From assembly GCA_026874595.1 (NCBI GenBank), contig CM049318.1, forward strand, positions 53,791,250-53,855,249: DNA of 64,000 bases, in the 5' to 3' direction. The notes beneath the pieces are model-generated. The model saw nothing but the letters and a program-made list of their open reading frames with translations. It did no database searches and had not been told where the DNA came from. This DNA comes from Sipunculus nudus. Its lineage: Eukaryota > Annelida > Sipuncula > Golfingiida > Sipunculidae. The translations under genes were made by a program, and so were the position numbers. Below are positions 35,881 to 48,910 of this stretch, piece after piece (positions within the stretch are counted from its first letter, which is position 1; every line of letters starts with the position of its first letter).

Positions 35881-38757
35881 CCTGTATGTTGACCTTGTTG
35901 ACCTTTCATCAAATTATGCACGCTTGAGGCGAGGCATACAGGAATCCAGGCAGCTTATGGCCAGCCACAGTTGATCCAGGTGTCCAACCCAACTCATCTA
36001 GTAGTTTTAACCAACAACATAATAAACAATAAATTAATAAATTTTTTTTGGTTTTTAATAACAAATTAAAGAAAAATAGAAAAGGAATTTGTTAGTTTAT
36101 AATAACAGGAAATTAACTTGCAGTTACTGATGATATAAGAATCTTGTATCGATGGGTAGAATGTCACATATTCCAAATAACACCATGCAGTCACCTATGG
36201 CATTTTTCAGTTCAATTTTAATGATAAAGAAGTAAATCATATTATTCATTACTAATCATTAGGGATCATATGAAGGAAATTAATCATAGACAAAGATGCA
36301 GTTGATAATATTAATCTAGATTCCTACTGTGTCTAGTGTGTACATTGATGTGAAATTAGTCCAAAATGAATTTTTTACAATTATTTTTTAATATAAATAA
36401 AAGCCATAAAACCAGGTACTTATGATCATTATTTAAATGTGTGAATTTTGTATATTCTGGATTCTCAACATCATTGGTTGGTGAAACTGAATAAATACCA
36501 GACATGGTGCCAATACTTTGTAATTGTATTTAAATACGAATATGATTATGTACTCCATTATAAAATTTCTTGCATAAAGAATAGGAATTCAGGTAAAAAT
36601 GAAAGTATATGAATACTCGTGCATATACTTTCAAAATGTATTCATGAATGCATTCATGAATATATTCTTTAATATTATTTTAATAATCATATCAGTTATA
36701 TTTCATTTTAAAAAATCATATGATTCTCTTATTATTTTTTATAAAAATTATATTTGGGACAATATTTGTAATTTTTTTAATAAATAGTTAAACTCTTATA
36801 TTATATGTTCTGCTTATAAGTTATATGGCCAAGTCAAAATCTTGTGTGACAATAGTACTCCATTTGTTAATAAAATAAATGAAATCAATCCTCTTCCCTG
36901 TCTCCAAAGGTACTATCAAAATCATACATAAGCTAAACAACAACAACTCATAATACAGCTTATATTTATTACCACACAAAACCAGCATGTGCCTCATTTC
37001 TAAATAATATTTTTTTATCATATATAACAGCTGAGCGTCGTGACCCATAGGTCCCTTGTTTTATAGTCTGTATTAGGACAGTTCCGTGTGGCATCGAATG
37101 AGGCTGTTTTGCTCTCTGTTATCAATGTCAGAATGGCTGAAAGATGCAGAACCACCCATTTAAATTCCACAGATCCTTACACTTCTGACAGCTTGTTGGT
37201 TTATTTTATGCCATCATTACTGATTAGGCCTACATCAGAATTGCTTTAATTTAAATTCTTTAAAAAATTCAAGATTTCATTTTGTTCATCTCTATTGTAA
37301 AAAAATTGTGCATTCATAATATGTTTTATCACTGGGGTTTGGTAAGTGTTCTGTCAGATGTCAGACCACAGAGGCAGTTTAAGCACTAGTGAAGATAAAC
37401 AGCTGCTCAGAAAACCAGCCATTGTTTACGAACTGCAGCAATTAGCCTGATAGCTAGATGCTGAACATGCAGGTTTACCTACCAGTACCAGCAACAATTA
37501 AATCTGCTTATCCCAACCAGTTCTCATGCTCAGCTTTTATTCTGATGCTCAGCTTTTACATTAAATGTCCAAAGTTATATTATGATATGAACAGAAATGT
37601 TGAAGGCTATAAAGTTTTGGAGCATATACTCTGATATCTTTTTGTGTGGGCATAAAATTCATTTGTCAATCAGTAAAGAGCAGTATATTAGTTCAGTCAT
37701 TTTAACAGTTTAATTTGGTTCATCACTCATTAGTTAACAGATATACCAAAGGTCCAGGACATTTTGTTTCTTCACTTACCATAAATATTAATATACATGA
37801 TGAAAAAATCCAGAGTAATAAAATTACAAGTGTTTATTTATATAGTACTCAACTATCCAATCCAGATTTTTATTATCGTTGAATGCTTTACAATGGTTTG
37901 AGCAAATAACCCCCCTTCCCCCCCCCCCACCCCAAACACATATGAGCATAAACCCATATAGGATTACATCCCTTTCTCTGTCTGATTTGAATCCATTCCG
38001 ATTGATGATCAGGATGTGATATAAATTAATAACATCAGTACAGCAACACAACAGCACTGAAAGGTTGCTGGCTTTATGACCTGTCAGTCATACTTGATAT
38101 AAGAGTGTTCTGAACAGTACCTATAAGTTCACAATGCCATTTATCATTTAACTGTGAAACTTATGCTTATGTTTTGGGGACATGTTGTCAGTTACATTTT
38201 CTCCTCCTGATGAGTTATGCTTGGTAAAAGTTTGATGTAATAAATTATTAAATAAATGAAGTATAAGCAGTGATTTTGATGATCAGTTCCTTTAAATACC
38301 TGAATCATTTGATAATTGATTAATCATGTTTCCCAGTTATGATGGTAGTATCAGAGCTGATAAATAGTTAATGGGTATAGCTGCACTTATGTAGATACTT
38401 ATTTGGATACACTGATTCACTACCTTTTGGATAATTTAAATGGAAAGCATCAACTTCTTCATCCATTTTCTTCACTCTTGGCAGTTTGTATAGATATGAT
38501 GAATGAAAATTATAAATTTCTTTTTCTGTTTGATTATTCTTAAGTAGACCAGTGTAAAACAATTTTACTTCATGAACTAAAATGCAACTTTATGCACTGT
38601 TACTAATTATATTAAAAAAAATAACTCCTGAATATCCATATAAATTTCACATTGCTCTTTTTTTTTCTTTTTTTTTTTGCAACATTTACCTCACAAATCT
38701 ATGATATTTATTACTATCAATACAACATGATGACTGTTTCTTGGTCTTTTATTCCAG
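35881..38757 (+). other. FMNL intron 1, 3' part
   Basis: Very AT-rich. It holds two adjacent palindromes. GAAAGTATATG/CATATACTTTC lies at 36601-36611 and 36622-36632. A perfect 24-base palindrome at 36639-36662 is centred on ATGCAT. A pyrimidine-rich tract ending TTCCAG precedes exon 2. Confidence 0.6.
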
Positions 38758-38841
38758 CAATCCATGGACTTACCTCCTGATAAAGCCCGAGTATTGAAAG
38801 GCTACGACAATGAGAAGAAATGGAATCTCATTTGTGATCAG
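38758..38841 (+). CDS. FMNL: Formin-like protein (FMNL/Frl family), coding exon 2
   Basis: Encodes 28 residues, QSMDLPPDK to KKWNLICDQ, between TATTCCAG and GTAAGG, phase 0 on both sides. The run LPPDKAR.L..YDNEKKW.LICDQ is nearly identical to the corresponding segment of vertebrate FMNL2, the start of the GTPase-binding/FH3 armadillo region. It continues directly from FKQVL of the upstream exon and brings the protein to residue 65. In vertebrate FMNLs the following residues are ERFQVKNPP. I searched the visible frames downstream and did not find that exon, so intron 2 exceeds 25 kb. Family assignment is firm. Orthology to a particular vertebrate paralogue is not implied, since invertebrates usually have one such gene. 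Confidence 0.93.
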
Positions 38842-38976
38842 GTAAGGATCGTAATGGTTAAAAATGGATTATTCTCCTCTTCCAGATTTATGTACGCTTA
38901 CAAAACCAAAGCAAATCCAGGTGAATCCTACAAACCACCTATTCAAATTGAGGTGATCTGTCCAGGGTATTTCTTA

Positions 38977-39426
38977 GGCCGTATCCGCACAAGCAAATAA
39001 TCTGGAAAGTGAATCAGTTTTCTCCGTCTGCACTAGGCCAATAATCCACATCAGTTTGGATTCCTGTAGTCCACTTGAAATGTGGCCTACAGTAGTCCGG
39101 TTTACTTTAGTCAGGTTAACAGTCAACTGGTTTCTAGTGTGTACATCCAAACCCACTTCTAGTCTGAATGAGTCCAGTTTCAGTGAGCAGCCTTGTTGCT
39201 AGCCCTTATGTTGCCCCAGGAGGTGTTGCGCCAGAGGGTGCTCAGTTGCAGGTGGGAATTGGATTATGAACCAAGTGCAGACAGTAAACTCACGTTGTGT
39301 TGTATAAACTGGTTAAGGCTTTTGTATAGTGAACTACAGTGCAGATGTTAAGCGAACTACTTCAAAACTAAAGTAAACCAGTTTAGTATAATCAGGTTTA
39401 GATGCAAACCTAGTGCGGATATGGCC
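38977..39426 (+). mobile_element. PIF/Harbinger-like MITE in FMNL intron 2
   Basis: Left end GGCCGTATCCGCACAAG and right end (reverse complement) GGCCATATCCGCACTAG match at 15 of 17. Both sides are flanked by TTA (38974-38976 and 39427-39429), the 3-bp target of PIF/Harbinger elements. Internal inverted segments (GGTTTACTTTAGT near 39098 and ACTAAAGTAAACC near 39368) extend the fold. No transposase. Confidence 0.8.
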
Positions 39427-39429
39427 TTA

Positions 39430-42400
39430 CTCACCATGATACAAATTTAGATTATCTGTCATAGTCATTTCTTACTAAGGTGATATTTCCAAGATATATC
39501 TTAGTCTTACAAATGCACAAGGTAAGTTAACATCAGCTTTGTTGATCAGTTTAATGCAAATCCAAGTGAACTCTACAATGCATTACATGGTCACCTTTAT
39601 TACAAGTCAGGGTGACCTCTCTTATTTTTTTTTCTGATCCCTTTGGTTCAAATTAAGAAGATCCGTCCAAGTCAGTTCTTACCAAGGTGATCCATCCTAG
39701 TAATTTCTTGGTCAGCTTGATACAAATCAAGGTGGGCTCTCTAACTTCTTTCAAAATCGCACTGTAGCCTGGTACATTCATAGTGCTAAATGTCCTTCCC
39801 AAAGTTCTGAAAGTGAGAAATTCATAAAATTGGTTCAGCAACATTTGAATGTACTGCAGTCTTGAACCATGCTCATTAAACAGTTTTATGTTTATAACTT
39901 TGTGGATGCAGTTATGCATATTTGTATAATTAGCAAAGTAATTAGAGACGAAAAGTTTTCAGACACTCAAGATGTCCAATTGTAGGATCATGAAACATGT
40001 TTAATCAGGATCTAAGGAATATTCAGTGCTCATTTTAGGTTATGAATATACAAGAATCAGTGTTTACTTCATATCAGTATGAAAACTATCATTATTCCAG
40101 TAAAGTCCCACTAGCCTCGGCAAACATAGCAAAAACCCACTGCCATTTAAAATTGATGTGTTTGTCTTGAAGATATATATGATAATAATGTAAAAGTTGA
40201 GTCACCGGGAACCATATCAGATAGCCATTACCATGGAAAATGAAAGATTGAAACACAGATAATATATTTTAAACTCTTGTTTTATTGATTACATGACATG
40301 GTCATGGATTGCGGAGTGATGCAAATAGGGAGTGTATTTCCTGTCTGAGTTATTTACCTGACTGTAAATGAATGGCCTTCCTGCTTCCTACTCAGGTGAA
40401 AAAACTTGAAAAGATCAGAGGTTACTTTATTATTAATGGCTATATATGTCTCATACATGAATGGTATACACCTTTAAAATGTTTATTCCTGAAGCTAGGT
40501 ATTGGGATAGACGATGATAGCCTTTAGGCCAAACTAAAAAATAAGAGTTTTCAAGGCCTTGGGACCAAAAACATGGAGTGCACAGGCAATGTTTTCCTCT
40601 TTATTCCCTTTTTTTCTTCTTGAAAATTTACTGGACAAGATGAAATGCCTGAAATTTGGTACACCATGGGAAGGAAACAAAATTATGTGAGAGACCTGTT
40701 ATGATGCACATTAACAGCACAGCGTTTTATCCATATAATTCATACCTGCATATTAGAATAAACTTTGTACTAAATACATTTTATAATTTCTTTGAAAGTA
40801 TTATGGCAAAAACAGCAATTAACCATTAGGGCTTTGGTGTTCATTTACAAAAAAAACTCATCCTTCACAATTAGTATTGCCGATTCCATGGAACAAGACT
40901 TTTGTCAGGTATGGCCTTACTTTGCCAATCTTTGGCCATTAGTTATTGTTAAAATGAAACATTGCTCAGGTTTTCAGGAGAAAAGTAGTGTTCTGATGTC
41001 AGCTGTCAATAAAAACTCGTAAAAACTCATTATCTGCCTGGGTTCAGTGACCATTTAATGAATAAAATGTGGCACTCCAAGGTGTTTTCTGGGGTGAAAT
41101 TTGACAATGGAAGTAAATGCTTGTAAGGGAGAATATGCCCCTCTCTGGTGAGGTTTTGCCCATTTATTTAGATAGTTTGTATATCACTTTCACCATTGGA
41201 AAATGTCAGTGATATCAATGACTAATTAATTGCAATATAAAGTCTAAATATGGAATCTGAAATAAATGATGAAATATTTAAAGCACCTGCTGCTTGAGTT
41301 ATTACATTCAGGGATCAGAACATAAAATACCAAGTAGGGAATCAATCCTGTACAATATCAGTGAGATTGGAATTTTCTTATCAGTCCATGGGGAATTATT
41401 CTGAAGAATTCTGCTGGTAAATATATCCTCATAATGTCTACTTGAGTCATGTAGAGGAAGAATAGTCCAGGTCTGTTACATGTATGTATTACAGGTCTAT
41501 AACAAATGAAGACAAGTTGGTTTTTGTGTTACCTTCCTGGTTTAAAGTTGCATGTAAAGACTTGAATAGCCCAGTGTGTAGGCACTTATGATTATGGTAG
41601 TAATATATGCAATCAATTGCTGTTCATTCTTAATTATAAAGGTATGGAAGTGACAATATTTGTAATATTCTAAGATAAAAATTATTTGCAGATTTACATA
41701 GATGTATACTCATATATATGTCTTTTGTTCCCACCATTTTGAAATTTGAATAAAATGACTGACTATTGAGTTTTCATGGAGACCACAACAGTATGATCAT
41801 CAAGACACAAAACTGTTTATTCTGGTCAGTTGATGGTGACAAATATTCAGGTACTGACAAACCCTTATCCTCTTGTAAATATTCATATATTTTGAGTTGT
41901 ATGTAATTTATAATTGGTAGATAGTTTCATTAGATTTTATCAAAATATTACCGGTCAAACTGAGAAAAATTAGAGTTATTCTTGGGACATTTTCCATATT
42001 TAAATAAAGTTACATATTATTACCTGGGAATATATATTAAACATATTCAGTTACACTTTGAAGTAGCATAAAAAGACTATTGATTATACTTAATCAGAAG
42101 TTCACCTTTAAAGCTGTCATATAAGGTAACTTTGTCAAATAGACACAGAAGTTCTTAAGAAGCCCTGTTCTGTTATGACTTCCATTATGCTATTAAAGTA
42201 TTTACAGGGCTGCAGAAATTTGAGTGAAAAATCATAGGTATGAATATTTTTGAGATGACAAGGGTCTCTTATACCTCTCTTATATCACCTCGGAATTCCT
42301 GGGGTGATTGACAGTTTAGATTGCCCTGGTAAAGTGCTGGGCTGAATCCAGATGATGGTCCAGGTCCATATAGGTTAGAGCAGTCGAGTGCTCTTGTGCC

Positions 42401-42770
42401 ACAGTGTATAAGCAAATTTATCAGATAAGAAGACAGTATAACTCATTTTACATCTTGATCTTATAATATTAAGTGTGAGCAGATGAGAAGACTTTGCAGG
42501 GTGACCTCTTGTGTCATGTCAGGAGAGAACTTTGAGTTGAACTCATTGTGGGGGTAGGACAGAGCCTAGTGGTTAAGGTGTTAAAACCAGAGCTAACCAG
42601 TCATCTACAGGCCATAGACCTATCCTTATTAAAAACATGAATTTATTGTGTGACTAATATAGGTGGGAGTTGATGAAAAGGCAAGATTCAGTGGCCCTAT
42701 GAACTGAGCAGGTGAAAAGACCATGACTGAGACTCACTGTGACTTTCTTTATTAAAAAAAAATCATACTG
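39430..42770 (+). other. FMNL intron 2, mostly unassigned
   Basis: A weak diverged tandem pattern (ACAAAT.AAGGTGA.CT variants) runs over about 38890-39740 and seems to be interrupted by the Harbinger-like element. Nothing else recognised. Confidence 0.4.
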
Positions 42771-43252
42771 TCAAAGGCTTTGTCAAGTGTAAGCTCATAG
42801 GCTTTGTCAAGTGTAAGCTCATAGGCTTTGTCAAGTGTAAGCTCATAGGCTTTGTCAAGTGTAAGCTCACTGGCTTTGTCAAGTGTAAGCTCATAGGCTT
42901 TGTCAAGTGTAAGCTCATAGGCTTTGTCAAGTGTAAGCTCACTGGCTTTGTCAAGTGTAAGCTCATAGGCTTTGTCAAGTGTAAGCTCACTGGCTTTGTC
43001 AAGTGTAAGCTCATAGGCTTTGTCAAGTGTAAGCTCATAGGCTTTGTCAAGTGTAAGCTCATAGGCTTTGTCAAGTGTAAGCTCATAGGCTTTGTCAAGT
43101 GTAAGCTCATAGGCTTTGTCAAGTGTAAGCTTATAGGCTTTGTCAAGTGTAAGCTCATAGGCTTTGTCAAGTGTAAGCTCACTGGCTTTGTCAAGTGTAA
43201 GCTCATAGGCTTTGTCAAGTGTAAGCTTATAGGCTTTGTCAAATGTGAGCTC
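42771..43252. repeat. 24-bp minisatellite, about 20 copies
   Basis: Unit: GGCTTTGTCAAGTGTAAGCTC plus three variable bases (ATA, ACT or TTATA-type). Copies are almost identical, implying recent expansion or homogenisation. As 24 is divisible by 3 and the unit lacks a stop on the - strand, it reads as repeated SLHLTKPM for about 160 codons. I see no splice or protein evidence for coding. Confidence 0.95.
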
Positions 43253-44920
43253 ATAATTATTCCAGATAAAGGTGAACTGAGAAGAAGACTATCTCCAGTG
43301 GCCAATCCAAATTTTTTTAAAATATTATTTATTTATCTGAAATCACGGTCTCCGATGATTCATCCCATCAGCCAATAGGAGTCTGAGGACAGGCTTAATC
43401 AGTAATGTTCTTCAGGTTGCAGTGATTATGAAGTAACCATGAACTGGTCCTTTAAAGATTCAGAGAACAAGTTGGATGTGGACAGTGCTGTTACTGCAAA
43501 ACAGATGTTAACTGCTTCATAGGGTTCTTGAACCATTCTTCTAGGTTCTTCTATGGTACAGTCAGGTTGCAGGTATAGATCTTGATTTTATTTAACAAAC
43601 TGTTATATGTCTATCCTAAATTCTGTATATATGTAATTTGGGAACTCGGCCATAGTTTCATTTTCACTTTTAACATACACGTAACCACACATACGCCAGG
43701 CATAAACATGAATACAATATTCTTGTATATTTGTGACCATGGTTAATTCATTAGCGGAGATCATCATTCAATAATAAATCAATAGATACCAGTAGATACC
43801 ATATATAAGAAAGATAATATTAAAAAGGAGGCATCTTATGAGGTGTATTACTTCTCTAGATGGGTGTGTCAGTTTTAATCATGATAATTGTTTTTGATGG
43901 TTATTTGAACCAGGAGTAGGTTTTAAACAACTCGTGGTGTTAAAGCCTTACGTCACTCGCTCAGTATCAGAGAAGGTCATCTGAGCGTAACGCTTTTGCA
44001 GTTTAAACCACAAAACGTGCTACATGAGCATTCAAACCACAAAATGTATTATATTGGCAGTGCAAGTCACAAAACTTATCTTTATGAGGGTCTGCCTTGT
44101 ATACTCCATTTGCTCTTTTGCACAAAATATAAAGAGTTAATTCAAGAAACATTAAAAATGCAAACAGGTTCTACTTCCTTGGTTTATTATAATTGTTTTC
44201 CTTTATTATCATTGTCTGGTCGTAAGGAAACCATAATAAGCAAAGTTTTGTATTTTTTTGTTGTTGTTGGAATGGGTGATTTTATGTGTACAAGAAAATG
44301 ACATCTCTTTTCACATGTGGAGTTTATTGTGAGGAACGGGAATTAAACAGGTTTAAAAAATATATTATTCTTATTTACTGACATAGTCTTTAGGATTTTT
44401 TAGTATGAAGAGATGGTTATCAAAATATTGTGCCAGGTTTAAATTTCCTTTAAGGTTTCTAAAAATAAGTTTAAAGCTTGTTCCAGTATTTTTGTTTGAT
44501 TATTGGTTCTATTATTTCCCCTTTTTATCTTTTATCATTTGATACTGAAGAAACATATCTATTTGTTGAGTAATCATCTTTTTGTCTTTCAAGTGTTGAA
44601 GCTCTGTCAGACAGAAATAATGGTTCTTAACATAATTACCTATTCGGTGCAAAGCAGTGGTTTCAAGTTAAAGTAAGACAAAACACAAATGTTTACTGTA
44701 TTAGCATGAAGTTAAAAAAATGTAACCTCCCAAGAGGTGCTTGGGTATTTTCTTGAATTATTGTACCTTGAATAATGAATGCAGCCAATCCTGTAAAAAT
44801 ACTCATCAGTAGGTCTAAAAACAGTTTGTTAGAATCACCTATCTTCCATGTCTTAATTGGACAGTTTATGGCGGGTTTTCTTAGTGAGTGCTGATTTTAT
44901 TCTTACTTGTTCATCCCATT
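43253..44920. other. FMNL intron 2, unassigned
   Basis: A 101-codon open frame at 43996-44301 has no recognisable features. Nothing else seen. Confidence 0.45.
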
Positions 44921-44922
44921 TA

Positions 44923-45987
44923 CCGTATTTATTCTAATTTGGCGACCACTTAGAAATAATTAATTTTCTCAGAGGTCGAGATAATAGAGGATATTTGAAA
45001 ATTATCTTCCTCCAGAATTTGCGGTGGTCGAGATTTTAGAGGCATGCGGTTGGATAACCTTCCCTAGAGAAGCCGAGCCGCTCTGACACTCGAGCGGTCA
45101 TATGGATTGAGTGGTAATATGGGTGTTTATAAGTTTGTTTTGTAAGCTTAACAGTATGTTTTACAAATGGGCTTCCAACCGTCACATGAATTATACTGAG
45201 TCCGCAAATGATTAATCAAACTGAGTTCAGTCACTTTACAAATTGGTCACTACTTCGCGTATAGGTACGATCACTTGACATAGACGGAAACTCCTGTAAC
45301 TACCAGTTGTTTCAAGTTTACCCACTAGGCGGCGATATCGGCGGGCCGAAAAGGGACAAGCAGCTGCACGCAAGTTAGAAGAAGACTTTATAAAAATAAC
45401 TGCTTATTATCAGATAACTTTTATTTGCATAATACGCAATAAATATAGGAAAGTAAAAGTGTATAAAAAACATATGCGACCGAAAATGGTCCGGCTCCCG
45501 TGCCTTCGATTGGGCCCTGTTTTGTACGCATGGTCACCCATCCAAAAACTAACTGGGGTTGTTTAAGCTTAACTAAGACGACTGCTCCAACTGTGTTACA
45601 GTTGTTCCACCACCGGCATTTCCTTGAATGTTGTAAATATTATTGCACACGAGGCACCTGCGTACCAGGAATGGTACACGAGTTTGCTTTGTCACGGACA
45701 CCCATTTGGAACTTGAACGCTTTATCATGTTTATATATTATGAAATACGCATCTTTGTATCTTCACAAATTTTATTGCAAACAAGTTTGATGTGGATGCT
45801 CAGTGTAATAAGAATCAAGTCAGATACAAACTGTGGTGCGCGCAAGAGACTGAGGCATTTCACCTAAACATCTTCGACAGAAAAATAGTGGGCAGTCGCG
45901 AAATTAGAGTCATTTTAGAAATTATGCTTTCAAAATATTTTTTTGGGTGGAGAAATAAGAGGGATCGCTAAATTGGAAGAAATACGG
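44923..45987. mobile_element. TA-flanked TIR element (Tc1/mariner-like, non-autonomous)
   Basis: CCGTATTTATTCTAATTTGG at the left and CCGTATTTCTTCCAATTTAG (reverse complement) at the right are inverted repeats differing at three of 20 positions. TA lies directly outside each (44921-44922 and 45988-45989). The body repeats GGTCGAGAT.(A)TAGAGG near the left end. It contains two overlapping open frames (45500-45867) with no transposase motif. TA target use suggests the Tc1/mariner/pogo group; the family is inferred. Confidence 0.8.
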
Positions 45988-46550
45988 TAATGGTACATGC
46001 TGTGTGTTGGACAGTTTTGCCAGCTGCAGGAATGGGTGGTTGCGGGCTGAGGTGTTTTGAGGGGAGGTTGCAGGTTCAAAATTCTGGCCTAAGCATGGGC
46101 CTCTGAAGTCCACTATGGGTTTATAGACTATTGGTTTCTGATTTAGTGTTATAGTATGATAAGTGATTAAGTGATTGTGAAAACTCTGCACCATGGAGGA
46201 AGAAAATCTTAAATTGATAGATTGATGTTTTTATTAATACACTGTGTGTTTGATCTGTTGGATGACAGAACAAGGGGTATTTGTTGACTTGAATTAAAGA
46301 TAATATCACTTCAGCATCCGTCAATAGCCCCCTTTTGTCTATATATCACATGTGTATAGCATTAGATCCCTTGCTTTGATTATATATTTCACAGGATGTC
46401 ATTTGTTTCCGACCGATTGGGCTAGTGTAATCTTTGAAGTATTGCCAGTAATCATGCCTATACATGCATTCATATCATGCACAATCCGTTTTCAGTAAAA
46501 TGAGTCAAAAGCTGGCTCATCCAACTGGCTACACCTCTGTTGATGATATA

Positions 46551-46728
46551 TAGTAAAACCTCACCTAACAAACACCTCGGTTTAGGGACCACCTCATAAA
46601 AACGACCACTTTTTCAAGGTCCTAATTCTTGTTTGCTCTTTATATCAGACCTAGCTTTGATTAACACATCAAAAATGTGACCACTTTAATGACGTCTTTT
46701 TAGTGGTCCCAATTTTGAGGCTTCACTG
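46551..46728. mobile_element. Small TA-flanked MITE
   Basis: Left TAGTAAAACCTCA and right (reverse complement) CAGTGAAGCCTCA match at 10 of 13, each bordered by TA. Internal GGACCACCT and AGTGGTCCC are also inverted. It resembles pogo/Tc1-type MITEs that start CAGT.AAACCTC. Confidence 0.65.
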
Positions 46729-46730
46729 TA

Positions 46731-48904
46731 CATCAGTTTGAAAATAGACAAGATTTTAAAATGTTTATTTTTACCATGCAAAGCACAAAATGTATTTTAT
46801 TTGGTTATACATTTAAAATATTATATGTGATGTTTACATGTCTGTTGCGTCCTCCCTGTACATTCAATTTGTGATATTGGATGCAAGATCAAATTAATTT
46901 AACAGCGGTCCTCTCGGCTGCCAGTTTCCCAATCCCACGCAGATACATCACACATATTTGTAAGCAGAGATCAATATGAAATATTTTATTGAGGCATTGT
47001 ATGTGGTATGATGTCAGGTACATATATAACAATGTTTTGAATTTGCAATAATAATATTATTCATACATCAATATACATGAATGAAATGGTACTTAAATGA
47101 CTAGACAGTAACAGTTAGCTGTTTCAAAGAGTAGCAAGTAATACAAGAGGAATGTTGTACCAGGCCCACCTGTTAATATTGTCTACAGTCATGTATATGT
47201 CATCATTCCTGAGCTCTTTGAGTCACAGATATGCACCAGTGATTACAGGTCCTGCCAGCTGGATTTCTCCTAACTGGGACATGTTAGATGCTTTGTTGTT
47301 TCCTCATCATTCACTCTCCTTTGCGGAGGCTGAACCTCATGTGAATTGATGAAAGGACTTTTAACTTTAAAGGATTTACTGTATGAATTTAACATTTGCT
47401 CTATCATGTTGGTACTCTGGAGAGGTCATCAGGTGCTAAATTTCACTTTCATACTTTTCAGATGACATTTTGGGAACCATCTGGTCATTTTCTCATATAT
47501 TCATATCAGGTACTATAAGCTATTGGCTATGGTCTGTTGTTGATGCTGATATATACAAAAATGGTTTCTCATGTTGCAGTTGATGATAAAGGTTTAGAGC
47601 TCAGATTTTCACATTCTTTATGCTCAGATAATGAATAATTAAAATGTCATACTCGTAGTGCTCAGTTAATAAACATTTAGTGAAAACCCTATGATCAAAC
47701 TTATGGTCAGTTCTTATATTAAATAAAAATATTTAAATTTAAATTGAATATTAAGAAAAATTTGAAGAATTTTAGTCCAATAGACTTAAATGAATATACC
47801 AGAATCCAATCTTGCAATAAATGGGTCAGATGCTTAAACCAGCAGCCAATACCTTAACCTTTGTCAGTCTTTCATAGTGATCCATCTTCAGATGTTATGT
47901 GTCATCATTCACCCTTTCTGTCTGTCAGCTGACTGCTAGGCTTGAGGGCAGATTTATCAGATGAACAACTTGAGACATCCCTTTAACAGTGAAAGTGATG
48001 AATGAAAGGAGGGGGGGGGGGTGCAGGATCCTTTTCAAGGTCATATTTGCTGAGGACATAAATTTGTAAATCTGACAGCTCTGTATGTATCAGCTGTGCT
48101 CAGGCTGCATAGCCATGCATCGTAAAATCTTGTATCCTTATCATCAAATGTTCATGTATTGATGTTGATGATATTTGGGCATCAGTTGACATTAACATAA
48201 ATTGATTAAACTTACTGGTATTTATTTTACATGGATTATACAACTTGTCAAATATCTAACGCAAGGCATCTCCCTGGTTTTGATGGTGGTGTTTAGTAGT
48301 GTGTAGGGATGGAGGAAATGGGAGAACCCAATGAAAACTACCAACCTTAGACAGGCCAACCCACTCACATTCTGATATATTCTCTTATACTGATAATTCC
48401 GAAGTAACCGGTATGAAAATCATTCGAATCTTCCGTGTAATTCAGGAAATGGAATTTTCATCATCTATAGATTAAAATTTCAAAATATTACTTTTAGAAT
48501 TAAAATATACAGTGACTTTAAATGGAACAGCAGAATATTTCTATCCAAAATATATTGGAAAATCAGTAGCAAACAAGAATACGGCACGGCATGTAAAATC
48601 TGTATATTCACCAAATTCCTTCGGCCGTGGTGACATGTTCTACCATTTATATCTACAAGCGGGTTTCCCCTCTAACAGTATTTCCATTCATACAATATAT
48701 CCGTGATTGTATATAAAAAAACAAAAATTAAACAGAAGTAAATGACCGGGCTATACGCATTCAAGGATGAAGGTTTTCCAGAAACATGACTTGGGGGCGA
48801 GAAGATGGGCTATTCAATATGGAGGTACATGTATCAGACATTATAAAAAATGTCAGTAAGTAACCTGCTAAATTTGAACTTTTATAAAGATTTTATAGTG
48901 TTCT
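46731..48904 (+). other. FMNL intron 2, unassigned
   Basis: No gene seen. A poly-G run lies at about 48011-48020. Confidence 0.45.
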
Positions 48905-48910
48905 AAATTA

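Noticed and set aside
38842-39000. Continuation of formin coding past ICDQ (VRIVMVKNG...)
   Set aside because: A consensus donor GTAAGG follows Q65 and the read-through loses all FMNL similarity.
42763-43305. 180-codon - strand open frame as a repeat protein
   Set aside because: It begins with a non-ATG codon and is explained by a 24-bp minisatellite whose unit lacks a stop; no splice or promoter support.
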